From: Pieris napi
Lineage: Eukaryota > Arthropoda > Insecta > Lepidoptera > Pieridae
Reading direction: 5' to 3'
NCBI RefSeq assembly: GCF_905475465.1
Contig: NC_062235.1
Location: forward strand, 2,428,001-2,492,000
Length of the DNA stretch: 64,000 bases
The notes below the pieces were generated by a model. It had not been told where the DNA came from, ran no database searches, and worked only from the letters and a program-made list of their open reading frames with translations. Numbering within the stretch: position 1 is the first letter of the stretch; each line of letters begins with the position of its first letter. Of the stretch, positions 39,751 to 52,217 are shown piece by piece. The translations under genes were made by a program, and so were the position numbers.

Positions 39751-40369
39751 AATTAATACCACATGAAAGGTTTTGACTTAATTAATCGTAAATTATGGAA
39801 ACTTATTTATCTGAAAGGTGATGTTTGGTAGTAAAAACTAAACCTAAATTTTAATAAACAATGGTGAATCTGCATGACAATGGCATACGAAGGCCTGGGC
39901 TATGAAAAATTTGGCGTTTCCAAAAAATTATGGCAATCAAACCGGAAGTCGGTTTCCGGTGCTTTGTGATCGGAGCGATGTCCTCGTCAGAGTGATTTGG
40001 CTGATGACGGCGTGACCAAAAATCTGTACAGTTATCAAAATCGAGGTCTGCCAATTTCAAGGATCACATTTAATACCTATTGCTTGGTCGATTAAATACT
40101 TAAAATAAGGTTGTCTTTAAATAATATAGTTGACATCGTTCATGATTTCATAAAAACCGATTTCGATACCAAAATAGCCGATGAAGAGAAGCACGCACAG
40201 TATTGAGGATTAGATAGTATCTTTGACTGCTCTTGAACTTCAAAGACTTCTTCAGAACTTCATAGCACTTAGTATATATTAATATGTGGCCAGGCTCAAT
40301 TTCAAGTAACAGAGGAATGGTATATAAATAATATCAGCAGTTCTTCAAAATTGTTACTCTTTTTTTTAA

Positions 40370-40825
40370 ATATCCGAGGTGGAAATGCATTTGTCCCCAA
40401 AAGATGCAAGGGTATGTGGGATTCGACCCACACCAGAATCTCTGCTATTCAGTGACTGGGTGAGCAATACCCACTAAAACCACCTCAAGTAGTTCCTACA
40501 AAGCCGCATTACAGAGGCTTCGGGATTGCATACTACGGAGTAAAAGGAATGTTCAATTACTAGACCACTTGTAATTTCAAGTCACCTATATATAACCTCG
40601 GCCTAGGACGTATTGATACATACATCCTAAACTTCACAGTCTTTTTTCTTAGGTAGCATACTCACTGCTTGTCTTAGAAATTGGACCGTGTATGGCTAAG
40701 CCCTTCCAAAGGCACAACACAAATTTAAATTAAAATAAATAAACATATGCCAACCGGGAATCGAACCCGATACCCCTCTCCTAACGGACACTTAATTAGA
40801 CCGCTAGGCTACGAGGCCCATGAAA
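40370..40825 (-). mobile_element. tRNA-related SINE-like sequence
   Basis: At 40745-40822 the minus strand reads TAGCCTAGCGGTCTAATTAA and GGGTTCGATTCCCGG, A- and B-box-like. A second half-conserved tRNA-like block is near 40415-40460 (GATTCGACCC). There is no terminal stem pairing good enough for a functional tRNA. Confidence 0.45.
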
Positions 40826-41249
40826 ATTGTTACCGTATTAAACCTCTTCAAAACAAGACAAAAGCAATGAAATATAAAATGGTATATTAAGTCAAAATAT
40901 GCTTTCAATAAGTCTTTACAAAAACTAAACATTTGAAGCACAATGCCTATGAATTCATAGGCAACTCGTAAAAAATGTTCCCAAGGGGCTTTGGGAATTC
41001 AGTGAAAGTCACATAGATAAACGGAAGTGTATTGATCCTATTGACTTAACGGTTCTTTCATGAGCGATCACGCATAACCTGGTGGAAAAGCGCATTGAAA
41101 ATGGGATGGGCTAGAATTGGCGTGGGAAAGCATTCCAGTACTCCTGATGCAATACTTCGACGCACCTTCTATTTTGAATAAATTATTGTTAAGGAAAAAG
41201 TAATTAATTCCAATTGATATTGTACAATGGAATGCGGGCCTTGAGTAGT

Positions 41250-41720
41250 AAATTTCGATAAATGGTTATTTGAATAGTGCCACGTTATTTTTAAATCCTT
41301 GATTGAAGTGAAAACATAGCTTAAAGCAATTCATAGAGGATAAAAGTCAGATACTTGAATTTTATTGATTAATTTCCGTTTAACGAGAGTTTGGAATTTA
41401 TTTAGTGATAATTCTCTAATTTCGCTTGGGAGTTTGTTCTAAAAACGAATACATTTTCCAAATAAGAAGTGGTTTATCTTCTAGAGTCTGATTCGATTTG
41501 TTATGTTTCGAGTTTTATACTGGTGAAAGTCACCATTTGTTTTAAAATCATTTATGTTTGTTTGTACATACAAAAAAGCTTCAAGAATATATTGGTTAGA
41601 TAGTGTCATAATATTTAATTCCGTACCGAATCCCTAGGGGAACAAATCCCCCGATCAACCCGCTTCTGCAGCACAAATATGGATTGAACCTCTTCAGCAG
41701 CACCCTACAGTAGAATACCG
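41250..41720 (-). mobile_element. CR1/Jockey-like LINE ORF2 C-terminal fragment
   Basis: Minus-strand frames give LEAFLYVQTNINDFKTNGDF, HQYKTRNITNRIRL and NKLPSEIRELSLNKFQTLVK, interrupted by stops. This is the conserved end of CR1/Jockey ORF2 proteins. Confidence 0.6.
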
Positions 41721-41924
41721 TAAGACAACGCTGTGAAAGTAGCGTTGATGATACACAATTTAATCTAATTAGATTTGCATTTCTACTCACTAGAACCCGA
41801 CCGTATCTGAGACCCTTACGGCCTTGGATACTACGGAAGTTAACCGTATCGTGGCACATCTTGCGGACTGCTGTAGCAGTATTTGCTTATAGAAGTAGTC
41901 TTCTAAACTATAGTAAAATAAAGT

Positions 41925-42480
41925 ATGTTTATTATGGAATATAAGATATAGGTATCACTTATTCCACGACTTAAATTTGCATCGGTAGACATCCCTACAC
42001 ATCGGCCGAGAAAAACAGCCGGGGTAAAAAACTCTCGGTACTCTTTTAAAATAGCAAACAATACAAAATGACTATGTCAAACAACACTTCTTTTATAAGA
42101 AATATCGCAAATTAATTAGAAGTAGCCTGTCGCTTTTATAAACTAGATAATCGGTAACTTTATAGTAAGCCTTTTTACACAGATTTTCTTTAATACATTT
42201 CTTAAATTTATTAAAAGGCAGAGATAAAAGAGCCTCTGGTATTTTGTTATAGAAAAGTATCCCTTTTCCCAAAAAATAATTACTAACTTTAGATAGTCTA
42301 GTACGGGGAAATTGCAGTCTGCGTTTGTTCCGAGTATTTTTAAAAATTATGCATATGTTCTATTCTAGTAAACTTATCACTAATTTTGTATACATACATA
42401 ATATTTTCATAAAAATATTGCGAGGGAAAGGTAAGTATATTAATTTCCTTGACTTTATCTCTCCCAGATTCCCTACATTT
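41925..42480 (-). mobile_element. CR1/Jockey-like LINE ORF2 end with 3' UTR (family C)
   Basis: On the minus strand, RRLQFPRTRLSKVSNYFLGK, GILFYNKIPEALLSLPFNKF and KKCIKENLCKKAYY read in one frame, followed by a 3' UTR at 41925-42160 that matches 30060-30355. Confidence 0.7.
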
Positions 42481-43495
42481 TAAATTATAGATTTACGTCG
42501 TCGTAACGTATAAGTAACGACATAATATAAGCCTTTATATACTGACAATAAACAAAGAACTTTGGAAATTTAAATCATTTCATGAGGCTGTCGGCCATAT
42601 TTATTTATAAACCTTCCATCTCGTTCTATATTAAGCTGATCTCCATCCCTTCAGTAAATCATTCTCCCATGTTTCATTCGTCGATTATCAATCGTAATAC
42701 GTCATATCATAAAAAATTGACTATTCTATTATCATTAAAGAAGGTACGAGTATTATCTATTAATACCTCCATGGAATGATTTCGATCATAACAAATTTTA
42801 ATATCAACTATAAATATGAATGACGTATTAATTTGCAAGTGTCTCGTGACGTCTAGGAAGTTGGGGGTGTGTACTCTTTGCTTTGCAATTTTCAATACAT
42901 TAGCGCATATAACTAATAGGTAAATTAAACAGTCTTCTTATAAACATGTTGATTTGTCGTGATATTCGTATAGAAAGCTAAAAACGAGGCAATAATTGGA
43001 AAAGGTATCTCTATGATTTAGATAATTCTATACGTATAACCCGGAGGACAGCATGAAATTTCCGACGCGATAATAGTTGGTTAAGCGTCAAGGCGTAGAA
43101 GAGCGTCTCCCAACCTCAAATATTAATTTTTTACTTAAAATATTACGATTACTTTTTAAAGTTCAGCTAACAGCGTGCACGTTGAACTATTAAATAAGAA
43201 AGTCGCGCCTACTGAATGCTGTCTCCGACACTATCGACTTTTTTATATATCCGCAGAGTGAGTTTAAAGTAGAGATATTGTGTATCTATCTTATGTATTT
43301 AATATTATATATTATTTTTAATCTCATAATTATCGTTTTGGCTTAGTACTTCCATATTAGATATAAATAGATAATTAAGTAATATATCTCTATTTATTTT
43401 ATTATTACATTGCTGGTTAATGGCTGGTGGTTGTTGGCTTTTTACGCTAACGTTACTGCGTTGCCGGTTGCTGGCAATGATTATTATTGATGGAG

Positions 43496-43983
43496 ATGTC
43501 GCAGCCAACTGGCTGAGTTAGTCGTTCAATACACAGCCTAGTCTCTTTATTAAAAAGCGACGTCCAACTGGCGGCAATGATATTCAGCCATCTGTTCATA
43601 CAGCTAGGCAGACTTAAATCAATGACGTTACATTACTTGCCTATCCTGTTTATTTCAAAATAATCCCACTTTCTGCCATCTACTCCAAACTGTCAAATAA
43701 GCGTTGACAAACAACAAATTTGATGATATTTTCCAAAGTTTATTGAAAAGTAGTAGAAGAAGGAAGAGTGTAGTGACACTAAGAGTAAGCGTAAGAACAC
43801 CTAATAAGTTATTCCTTCATCTTTTTTCTGTCACATGATCATAATAAAGGTCTAAGCATTAGCCAGCCATTGTTGTAACAAATGCTACGGCAGAATATAA
43901 TTCATAGCTAGTTAAATGGCGCTGTTTAGTAAAGAGGCTAGGCGGTTGATTGAACGGCTAATTAAGCTAGTTAGCTGCCACAT
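43496..43983. mobile_element. TIR element related to the 74-bp MITE at 51769
   Basis: The ends ATGTCGCAGCCAACTGGCTG and, inverted, ATGTGGCAGCTAACTAGC continue with matching TAGCCGTTCAAT-type sequence for about 45 bp. The interior (about 390 bp) is non-coding. Confidence 0.6.
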
Positions 43984-44535
43984 AGACACTACGAGACAAG
44001 ACCTGTTATTCATAAATACACTGCACTCCTTTTACTAAAGTACTCGTTCGTCTCTTTACGTCAAATGGTTTCAACGCTGTAATGAAAAGAGACAAGGGAA
44101 ATGACATGAGTATAGTATAGTTGAAACGGGGCAATTTGAGTACTACTTTATGAAATATACGTATGTGTTGTCTATTGCTAACTACATTATATTAATATTT
44201 TGAGAAATATATATAATGTAATGTTTTTATTCATACAATGATTGTATTTTCGAGTATGGGGTTTAAAAAATTTATTGCGTAATGAATACTAAATGGATCA
44301 CGCATTACTGCAAAAGAGAAAGTTATGTTACGCAGAAAACTGCTTTAATTTAACGCTAATAAACATAAATAACTAAGATTAACTAATTTACTATTTACAT
44401 AAGGCATAGTATATGTATACTATCTTGTACAAAAAAAAAATTGTGTTCACTAAGACAGATGCTTTGGATTCTGTAAGTTTTTCAATTATGGTAATATTTA
44501 TTTTTTTAAAAAGGTGTATGTTGAGTATCGACATT

Positions 44536-44731
44536 GCCTTGCGATTCTGTAACTGTAACTCACTTTTCAAACTCTCACAGCGGTTTTCACAGCGGCGGTC
44601 GCGCTCAAATCAGTCGTGAAGCAGTCATTTTACGATTTGGCATTCTGATAAACAATAAACTACAAGCTCCCTCCTTATCCCTCCGAAAATCGCTGTGAGA
44701 GTTCGAAAAGTGAGTTACAGAATCGCAAGGC
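44536..44731. mobile_element. Short MITE with inverted ends
   Basis: GCCTTGCGATTCTGTAACT at the left and its inverse at the right, continuing with CTCTCACAGCG for about 40 bp. The left arm carries a 6-bp insertion. Confidence 0.65.
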
Positions 44732-45359
44732 TTACGGATGATTTAAAAATGCCGTATTATTATTGCTAAAATTTTATTTGATTGCTATGCTAGCCAAAAT
44801 GTTGTATAGGAAAATCTCAGTGTTCAAAAACCGAACATTTCTTTGTGTTAACAGTTATGGTTTTGAAACTTAAGTATATTCTACAAATAATCAGTAATGC
44901 TTATTAAATATTATAAGACTTACTTAAGCAATGTTGGGCGGGCTACGCTCGTAGCCTCGTAGTAGTAAATTATCCCGCAAACACAAAATCCACTTCACCA
45001 ACGGCTGTACAACTGGACCGTCGAAACCGAATTGTGGACACATGAACACCATAATTTAGTTAAATCACATACCGGGGGGATTGACAAAAGGTCCTATGAG
45101 CGAATCACACCAACGTCACGCCTGGCTAACCCTCCATAGACACCGGTGACCCGACTGAAATCGTACTTGATGAGTTTGAGAGCGAACATCGTAATTATCG
45201 GCTGGCAAAAATAACGAATTTTGTATGCGCTATTTGGTATGTAGCGCTGAGGATAACACTAGGGCAGGAATAGTAGTAGAATCTTAATTACAATTTTATT
45301 TGTGTGTATTTGTAACCCACAGCGTTTAAGACAATGAAACAAATTTATATTGAGTCAAA

Positions 45360-45560
45360 TTCAAATTCATTTATTTATTATGGTAACACAATGTACACTT
45401 ATGCACTTAAAGAAATACATTAAATGCTAATTGCTCTTAATTTTACATTTACTGCCAGTTCTCAAATCAAGGGCATAGAACTGACGAGAAGAACTGGCAA
45501 ATTTTTTGTTTTACACATGTTTGTAAGAAGCTGCAACCATTACCATACATTAACCATACA
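45360..45560 (+). repeat. LINE 3'-end repeat (family A)
   Basis: GTAACACAATGTACACTTAT and CTGCCAGTTCTCAAATCAAG; truncated relative to 18355-18600. Confidence 0.6.
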
Positions 45561-46059
45561 TAGTGGAAATAACTAACATCACGGCATACACGAATTACAG
45601 TCCGATACCACAAATGTGTCTCTCGTGTGTGAAATTTTGTTTTCTTAAGTATATAGCCTAAATATACTGGGCCTAATCTTTTCTTCTCAAGTTTCCTCGA
45701 CTCTTTGCTGGAAAACGACCTATTTGTGAAGCATATGGTATATTGTGATTTTAAAACGTAACAGGAAATTTATGTATAGCGAGAAATTTAGCTTTTTTGC
45801 TAATTGTATAACAATTATTCTAATTCTTTTCAAATGTTACTTTTTCTCTTTTTATTTTTTTAAAAGCAAATCTTAAATAAGTCTGTGACTTCGTTAAAAT
45901 CATCTTAAAAATATTGATGTCAAACTCCGAAGCTCAAACAGAGCGCAATCTGAAAGATTTTTCTTACATTACGCTTTTTTTAGTACATTTATCAAGCTGC
46001 AGGATATCTGACAATAGAATATATTGAAAAAGAAACAATAATCGGACAAGTCATAAAAT

Positions 46060-46200
46060 ATATTCTCATTCAGTGACCCCAAACAGCGCGCTTTTCCGGA
46101 AGCTATGTAACAAAGGCGCGACGCAGAGCGTTGGCGCGCTTTTAAAATATGGCGGCGAACGTCAACCGCCATGTTCCCGCGTACACTCGCCACAGATTAC
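46060..46200. promoter_or_regulatory. GC-rich island, candidate promoter
   Basis: An isolated CpG-rich segment in AT-rich surroundings with CTTCCGG (ETS-like, minus strand) and inverted GCCAT cores (AATATGGCGGC and ACCGCCATG). It is 9.8 kb upstream of the PAN-ZP start codon, on the side where its missing first exon must lie. No transcript evidence; a TE fragment is possible. Confidence 0.25.
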
Positions 46201-47079
46201 CATCAGCTTTGTGTATTAATTATCATAATATTGTTTTACACCACGACCTTGAACGCGGTTACGTATTAATATGAAAATGTGAGCATCGTTTGTCGCAGAT
46301 TGCAACTGCGATTGTCATGGGTCGTAGTATGAACTCAGGTTCAGAGAATTTGCGAGTCATTCTTTAGTAAGTACTCAGCAGCTATTGTCAGTTAGCGATT
46401 CGTCTAATTTGGACCTAAGTTGGTTAATATATTTTCTATGGCTATAATAAAACTCATAAAAGATTATGGATCATATAAAATTAATAAAATTCTTTGCCGA
46501 GTGTTTTTAACTATAACATAATACAAAAAGGTGTTTAAGTCCTTATGAAGTTAAATAGAATTAGTAAAAAAGTGATCCCCGAAATACTCTACGTAATTAC
46601 TATATTTACATTAATCTTGTCATTTGTTTTAATTAACCAAGACATAATTTAAATTATTATTAAATCATTATTGCTGTTACTAATAGAACAACATTTAAAT
46701 GGGTTTCCTAGTTGATTCAATTTATCAAGTAAACATGTATAACAGTGAACACACATATTCTGCGTGCTGATTATTCCAAGGTGAAGTTCAAGGGCGTCTG
46801 GCTCTTTACATTAGGCAAATATTACGATCTAGATTCTAGAGAATCTAACACACTATTATTGTTAAGTCAGTTTTAAATTACAGATAAATTTATTTATCAG
46901 AAACAGAACATATTTACAATATTCTTAATCTAAATAGTAATAAAAATAATAATTGATAAATAGAAAAAAAAATTAAATTATATTTCACTCCGGATCTTGC
47001 TTTTGCGCATCACATAAACACGATATGCAAAAAGGCTTACAGCAACCTGAAGGTCATATTTCGAATTCAATTAAATTCA

Positions 47080-47250
47080 AAATCATGTATTCATTTAGGT
47101 AACACATTGTACACTTATGAACGTCAATAAAGAAATACATATTAAATGCTTCTAATTTTGTATTAACTGTCAGTTCTCAAATCAAGGGCGTAGAACGGAT
47201 GAGAAGAACTGACAATGAACACTCCGCCACTCTTTTTAATCGCCAAGTTT
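47080..47250 (+). repeat. LINE 3'-end repeat (family A)
   Basis: Contains TAACACATTGTACACTTATG and ends at CTCTTTTTAATCGCCAAG, directly against the TIR element at 47254. Confidence 0.6.
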
Positions 47251-47253
47251 TTC

Positions 47254-47791
47254 AAGTGAAACTTCTTTATCGGGGTTGGAAAAAAATTTAGTGTAACATT
47301 TTTTCGTTACGCGTCACATTTTTCCGTTACGCGCCATCTTTTGAAGTGAAACTTCTTTATCGACGTATGGGAGAAATTTTGTAGCAGGTTACGCGCCATG
47401 TTGCTTTTTGAAGTCAAACTTCTTTATCGCCGTTGGAAAAAAATTTGCACACATTTGTCACATTTTTGGGTTACGCGCCATCTTTTTCTTGTCCCTACCA
47501 CGGTTGATCCGAAGAGATTCGAAGCCATTAGTAACAAAAATATATAATAACGATAACAATGATAGTAATACTAATAATTCTATTACAATTAATGAAATTT
47601 TGTAATAATCTTAGTACTACATAGTAGTACAGTAATAAGTTAAAATGAAATAATTGTATTTGTATTCATGTCTGTGATAATAAAAGCCTTTTGTTAAACT
47701 TTATCTAATTTAACTTTATTTAACCAATTTCTGTAAAGTTGCATATAGTAGATCATTTTTCTAAAAATAAGGTCATAAAGAAGTTTCACTT
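47254..47791. mobile_element. TIR element with iterated left end
   Basis: The left end AAGTGAAACTTCTTTAT (47254) has an exact inverse at 47775-47791. The left end is repeated directly at 47344 and, with one change, at 47411. Blocks of GTTACGCGCCATCTTTT lie between. No transposase is present. Confidence 0.6.
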
Positions 47792-47834
47792 CTTACGTGT
47801 GTACACCTAGTACACGCACACATTTTTTTTGTTT

Positions 47835-47985
47835 TAACTTTATTCATATAGGTAGCCAAGTACACTTATGATCGTTAACAGAATAGATGTTAAATTGATT
47901 CTAAATTTACATATTTACTACCAGTTCGCAAGTCAAGGGCGTAGAGCGGGCACTCTATTGCCATCAGCATGAGCAGGGCGAGTGA
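47835..47985 (+). repeat. LINE 3'-end repeat (family A), partial
   Basis: TTCATATAGGTAGCCAAGTA and CCAGTTCGCAAGTCAAGGGC; the right part is missing. Confidence 0.55.
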
Positions 47986-48379
47986 GGGCAGTTTACACAC
48001 GCTGCCCACAGAGCTCTCCGACAGGGCAATCTGGCAATACTTGTCAATAGATTGTGGAATACATGTTTAATAGTAACAACCGTCAACTATTACGGCGCTA
48101 CGAACTCATACATAACAAGTTTTAATGATAAATATAAAATGTACGCTGATATCGATTACATTATTTATGTGAATAATAACAGCATGTGGCAACACGTGAT
48201 GTTTTGAATTATTCGGTTTACTAATCTTATCAGTTACATATTTTACTTTAAAAAATATTGTAAACAGTATAAAGTGATATTTTAATACCACTTGAATTGG
48301 ATCTGTACATAGATAGTTATGTTAATTCCTGACAGTAGGTTTGACAATTCATCTTCATGCTCTGTGCTGGGTTATAAAA

Positions 48380-48622
48380 AAAGCAACGGCGCTACAACCT
48401 TTTTTAGGTCTGGGCTACAGATTTATGTATCTGATTTATAATTATTTTTCAATCTTATAGCCAATAAGGTGATCAGCCTCCTGTGCCTGACACACGTCTG
48501 CGCCTTTTTGGGTCTAGGCTTCATGGACTCTGTCTATGTGCGCATTGCTGCAAAGCCGGGGACCGAACCTACGATCTCAGAGATGAGAGTCGCACGCTGA
48601 AGTCACTAGGCCAACACTGCTG
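48380..48622 (-). mobile_element. SINE family S1
   Basis: The complement has the A-box region TTGGCCTAGTGACTTCAGCG and B-box GTAGGTTCGGTCCCCGG. The body ends at TGTAGCGCCGTTGC. Confidence 0.65.
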
Positions 48623-48918
48623 TATAAAAATAGGTTTTAATCACACAAAATCCTTAAACGATTTAACTCTTTAAAACTAATTAGATAATACATTTTATCA
48701 TTTGTGTAGTTAGATACGTGAATTCAGAATGAATCAACAATGAATGGGCTAAACGTGAAGGTATCAAGCGTTAGACACTGACTATGCAAGGATATATTTA
48801 TATTTAATTAAAATTGCCTCGTACACTGAAGGAAAATCGTTAGAAAAGCCGGCGAAAGAAACTTAAAAGAAAGGCTTTTTATAAATAAACATAATCAATG
48901 AAATGAAGATGACATCCA

Positions 48919-49229
48919 TAGTTCGTTGAAATGTTACTTTTAAATTTTAGCTTTACGATAAAAGTCACACAGACATAATTGTAGGCAAAGCGATTAGCTA
49001 CAAAATATGTCTTCACAAATTTTTTGTACCATGGATAGTTTAGGTCCTAAACTTTAGGAGATATAGCCAAAAACGTGTTTTCACCTCTTTTTCCAAGATG
49101 GCGGCCGATGAACCCCACAAACTTGGGTTTAAGCTTGTATTGACCCTCCCACCCCCTAAATGTTCCATAAATAAAATTGCGTCCTGTAACAAATGTTCAG
49201 TTTGGCCCTCAAATTATTTCAATGGACTA
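48919..49229 (-). mobile_element. MITE related to 29004-29341
   Basis: Shares AACGTGTTTTCACC, CCAAGATGGCGGCCG and the end CAATGGACTA; the left end is diverged (TAGTTCGTTGAAATG). Confidence 0.6.
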
Positions 49230-50227
49230 CCAAGGATATAAGAAACAAAATTTAATTTTTTTTGACATTTATTACTGTGTAGATCAGTTTTGACATACTT
49301 ATTATACAAATTATTGGCTATAAGTGTAAGTTGATTGCTAACATTTGGTTTGCGCTTCTAATTATTAACTAAAATATATATATGAAACTTAAGTAATGGT
49401 TACATAACACGTGCCAAAAGTTTATATATTATTTTCTATTCAATGGATTCTTTAACAAACAAGCGTCGTATTTTAAAATTCCTCCGTTCTCTGAACGTTC
49501 GCGTTGAGTAATTTCACCTACCGCTCTGCAAGCATATAATCTGCATTTTACTTGTCATCATATTAGCAAGGACAATATAATAAGATATTTTCGAAGTGGA
49601 ATAACAATACGGTACAGCACGTGATTCTAAAGATTACGTTGATTTTTGGTAGCTATTTTGTTAAGATTACTTCAGAATACAGATTAAAGATAATTCTGAT
49701 AGCCAAAAGCAGGTCACCTAGATAATTTTGATGATTTTAATAACAAAATAAAAACAAATGTAAAACATTTTATTTATTTATTTACACTACGTAGCAGTAA
49801 TACAGAAATACAGTAATGATTACAACTATATAATTGTTGCTTTTGAGCGAGGTCTTCCAGGTAACCACTGTGAAAAGAAAAAAAAGGTGAGCGCAGGATG
49901 TGAAAAACTACATAAGACATATAGTTAAACTAAACTAATGGAAAAAAGCAAATAATAATATATACATAATTCCAGATCAGTTAGTACGAACGTTAGGGAT
50001 ACGATGTGGACAGGAAATGCTTGTACAGTATTACAATATTATTATTGAGATTTAAAGGGAGATTGAGAAGGAGCTTAGCCGATAGGGACTGGTAGTGAAT
50101 TTTAAACGACATCAATTTAATATTTTAAGCATCTATTATTTGTATGTCTAAATCGTTTATTAAAACCTAAACGTAACAATCAAATATTCAGTATTTATAA
50201 TTTTTAAATTTTGGAAAATTAAAACAT

Positions 50228-50606
50228 ATTCTAAAAGTTTGGTCCCTGAGGCAGTGCTACCTTTAACGCTGGCAGCATTTTCTCGCTGTATTGCGATACA
50301 TATTCGTTGAGCGAGAAAAGCACCAGCTCAGCGGTTACCGGTACTGACTACCAGGCATCAACTTTTATTAGCGCCTGTGCACTTGAGCCCCACCCAAGAG
50401 TCTCTACTCCAAATGGAACAAAATCGAAGTTGGAGGAAAGACTTGCAATTTGTGCCTGCTCTGCAGCCGCCCCAGCTTTTTCGCTTGTCCGAGGGAGGTG
50501 AGACGGGGCTAACGTGTCCACACAAGTAGCATCCCATACCAAAGCCTGTACCATCTTCCAAGGGAACAACGACATCCTATCCGGCCGCTTGCCATTGTCT
50601 CTAGCA
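50228..50606 (-). mobile_element. LINE ORF2 C-terminus and 3' end (family B)
   Basis: Minus-strand frame: MSLFPWKMVQALVWDATCVD, TLAPSHLPRTSEKAGAAAEQ, NFDFVPFGVETLGWGSSAQA, then IAIQRENAASIKG-type sequence. This is the C-terminal region of a lepidopteran non-LTR ORF2. It ends in the shared TTGGTCCCTG/AAACTTTTA 3' end. Confidence 0.75.
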
Positions 50607-50701
50607 TCTATACTTATATTATAAAGTCGATGGTTTTGTATTTTTGTAAGCTTGTCGAGACTTTACATGTCTTGCTAAGCGAAGCCGAGACAGGTCGCTA
50701 G
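50607..50701 (+). mobile_element. 95-bp miniature Helitron
   Basis: A|TCTATACTTATATTATAAAG start; a terminal hairpin region GCGAAGCCGAGACAGGTCG and CTAG followed by T. It sits directly at the edge of the LINE fragment, probably inserted in it. Confidence 0.65.
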
Positions 50702-51248
50702 TTGGTTATATTTTGCAATTTTTGACGTCCGCGTCTGTCAAAAAGGGACAAACTGCCTATAACCTCCAATAATGAGTTTTTGTTCTGCGCCATTCCAAGC
50801 TTGCGACATTGGTACTACGGATATTGAGATAACTACATTGAACTTGGATCGGAAGTATGAGTAACAGTGAAAGACGCTGTAATAACTTTCGTAGTTTAAC
50901 AGTCGACATTATTCTTTTATAATACCTGTGTAAATTACAGCAAAATTGAATTATAGGAAAGGCAATCAAGAATAATGTAATGTAGGTCAAAGTCTTGGTA
51001 ATTTTAACTTCGACTGGCCATGATGTAGATCGATCCTTATTCGAAGTAGATCACATTGAAAAATTCCGCGACACCTTGTTAAAAATAGCACAATTACAAC
51101 AGTAGTTTAAGAATTATAACAGCTTAAAGACTTTTTTAAGTTCAGGGGGCTCTTTTCCTGAAGGACCCTAACTCGAAGTGGTTCGGAAATACTTCAGTTA
51201 AAGTTTTTTAAATTTGTCACTCAATGACCGATCATCATAACTCTAAGC

Positions 51249-51497
51249 CTAAGGGTGAGATCTATAGTGCGCACTTAGACTTTGCTCAGACTTAACTACA
51301 ACCATTCTTTACTTTTTTAAAGGATAATAAAGAAGGTATTGCATGAAATGAAACATCAATTTCTGTCTTAGCTTGAGCTTAGCTTAATCTCACCGTTAAA
51401 ATGTCTATAAATATACTAAATCATAGTTTAACCTTAGTGTTTTTCGTAAGTAAAGTCTGAGCAAAGTCCAAGTGCGCACTATAGATCTCACCCTTAG
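51249..51497. mobile_element. 249-bp MITE with long inverted ends
   Basis: CTAAGGGTGAGATCTATAGT and about 30 further bases are inverted at the right end (ACTATAGATCTCACCCTTAG). The interior is AT-rich. Confidence 0.7.
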
Positions 51498-51513
51498 AGT
51501 CTAAAGGCATCGT

Positions 51514-51570
51514 TTCTCAATTTTTTTCCCATTTTTATGTCGGCACCCACGACATAAAAATGATTGAGAA
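51514..51570. repeat. Interrupted palindrome next to the MITE
   Basis: ATTTTTATGTCG at 51531-51542 and its inverse at 51550-51561 with a 7-nt loop; outer TTCTCAAT/ATTGAGAA also pair. Confidence 0.7.
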
Positions 51571-51768
51571 GTTAAGAAGTTATTTATTAAATATTAATAT
51601 TTAGTTTTATAACACTATACTATAATTATTCATTCCTTTAATAAACGAATCTTTTGTACCTATATGTAGTGTATTTATTACGCTTCTCTAAGGCACTTCT
51701 AGCAGATTCAAATATAAAAACAATTAGTGTGTAGTGTATAAATGAAACAATCTTATTTTATATATATT

Positions 51769-51842
51769 ATGTCGCAGCCAACTAGCTTAATTAACCGTTC
51801 AATTAACACTCTAGCCTTTTAACTAAACTTTGGCTGCGACAT
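51769..51842. mobile_element. 74-bp MITE
   Basis: ATGTCGCAGCCAA with its exact inverse at the right end, in a TATA-rich target; a deletion relative of 43496-43983. Confidence 0.65.
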
Positions 51843-51931
51843 ATATATTACATGTGTGACACATATAACTTTGTATTTGCATGCGATGACCAAATGTATT
51901 TTATTTAAATTTTAAAACATAAAAAACATCA

Positions 51932-52217
51932 ATGGCGCTACAACCTTTTTAGGTCTGGGCCTCAGATTTCTGTATCTGTTTCAATATCATTTGGCAATCT
52001 AATAGGCAAGTAGGTGATCAGCCTTCTGTGCCTGACGCACGCCGTTGACTTTTAGGGTCTTAGGCAAGCCGGTTTTCTCACGATGTTTTCCTTCACCGTT
52101 CGAGCGAATGTTAAATGCACACATAAAAAGAAAGTCCATTGGTGCACAGCCGGGGCTCGAACCTACGACCTCAGGTATAAGAGTCGCACGCTGAAGCCAC
52201 TAGGCCAACACTGCTCT
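51932..52217 (-). mobile_element. SINE family S1, nearly complete copy
   Basis: The best copy with 30870-31156: the complement runs from AGCAGTGTTGGCCTAGTGGC through GGTTCGAGCCCCGG to GTTGTAGCGCCATTGATG. Confidence 0.7.

Noticed and set aside
40745..40822. A possible minus-strand tRNA gene
   Set aside because: B-box and A-box resemblance is present, but stem pairing is poor and the block sits in repeat-like sequence.
45969..46193. A 74-codon minus-strand frame in the CpG-rich block
   Set aside because: It depends on a non-ATG start, and its second half is ordinary AT-rich sequence.
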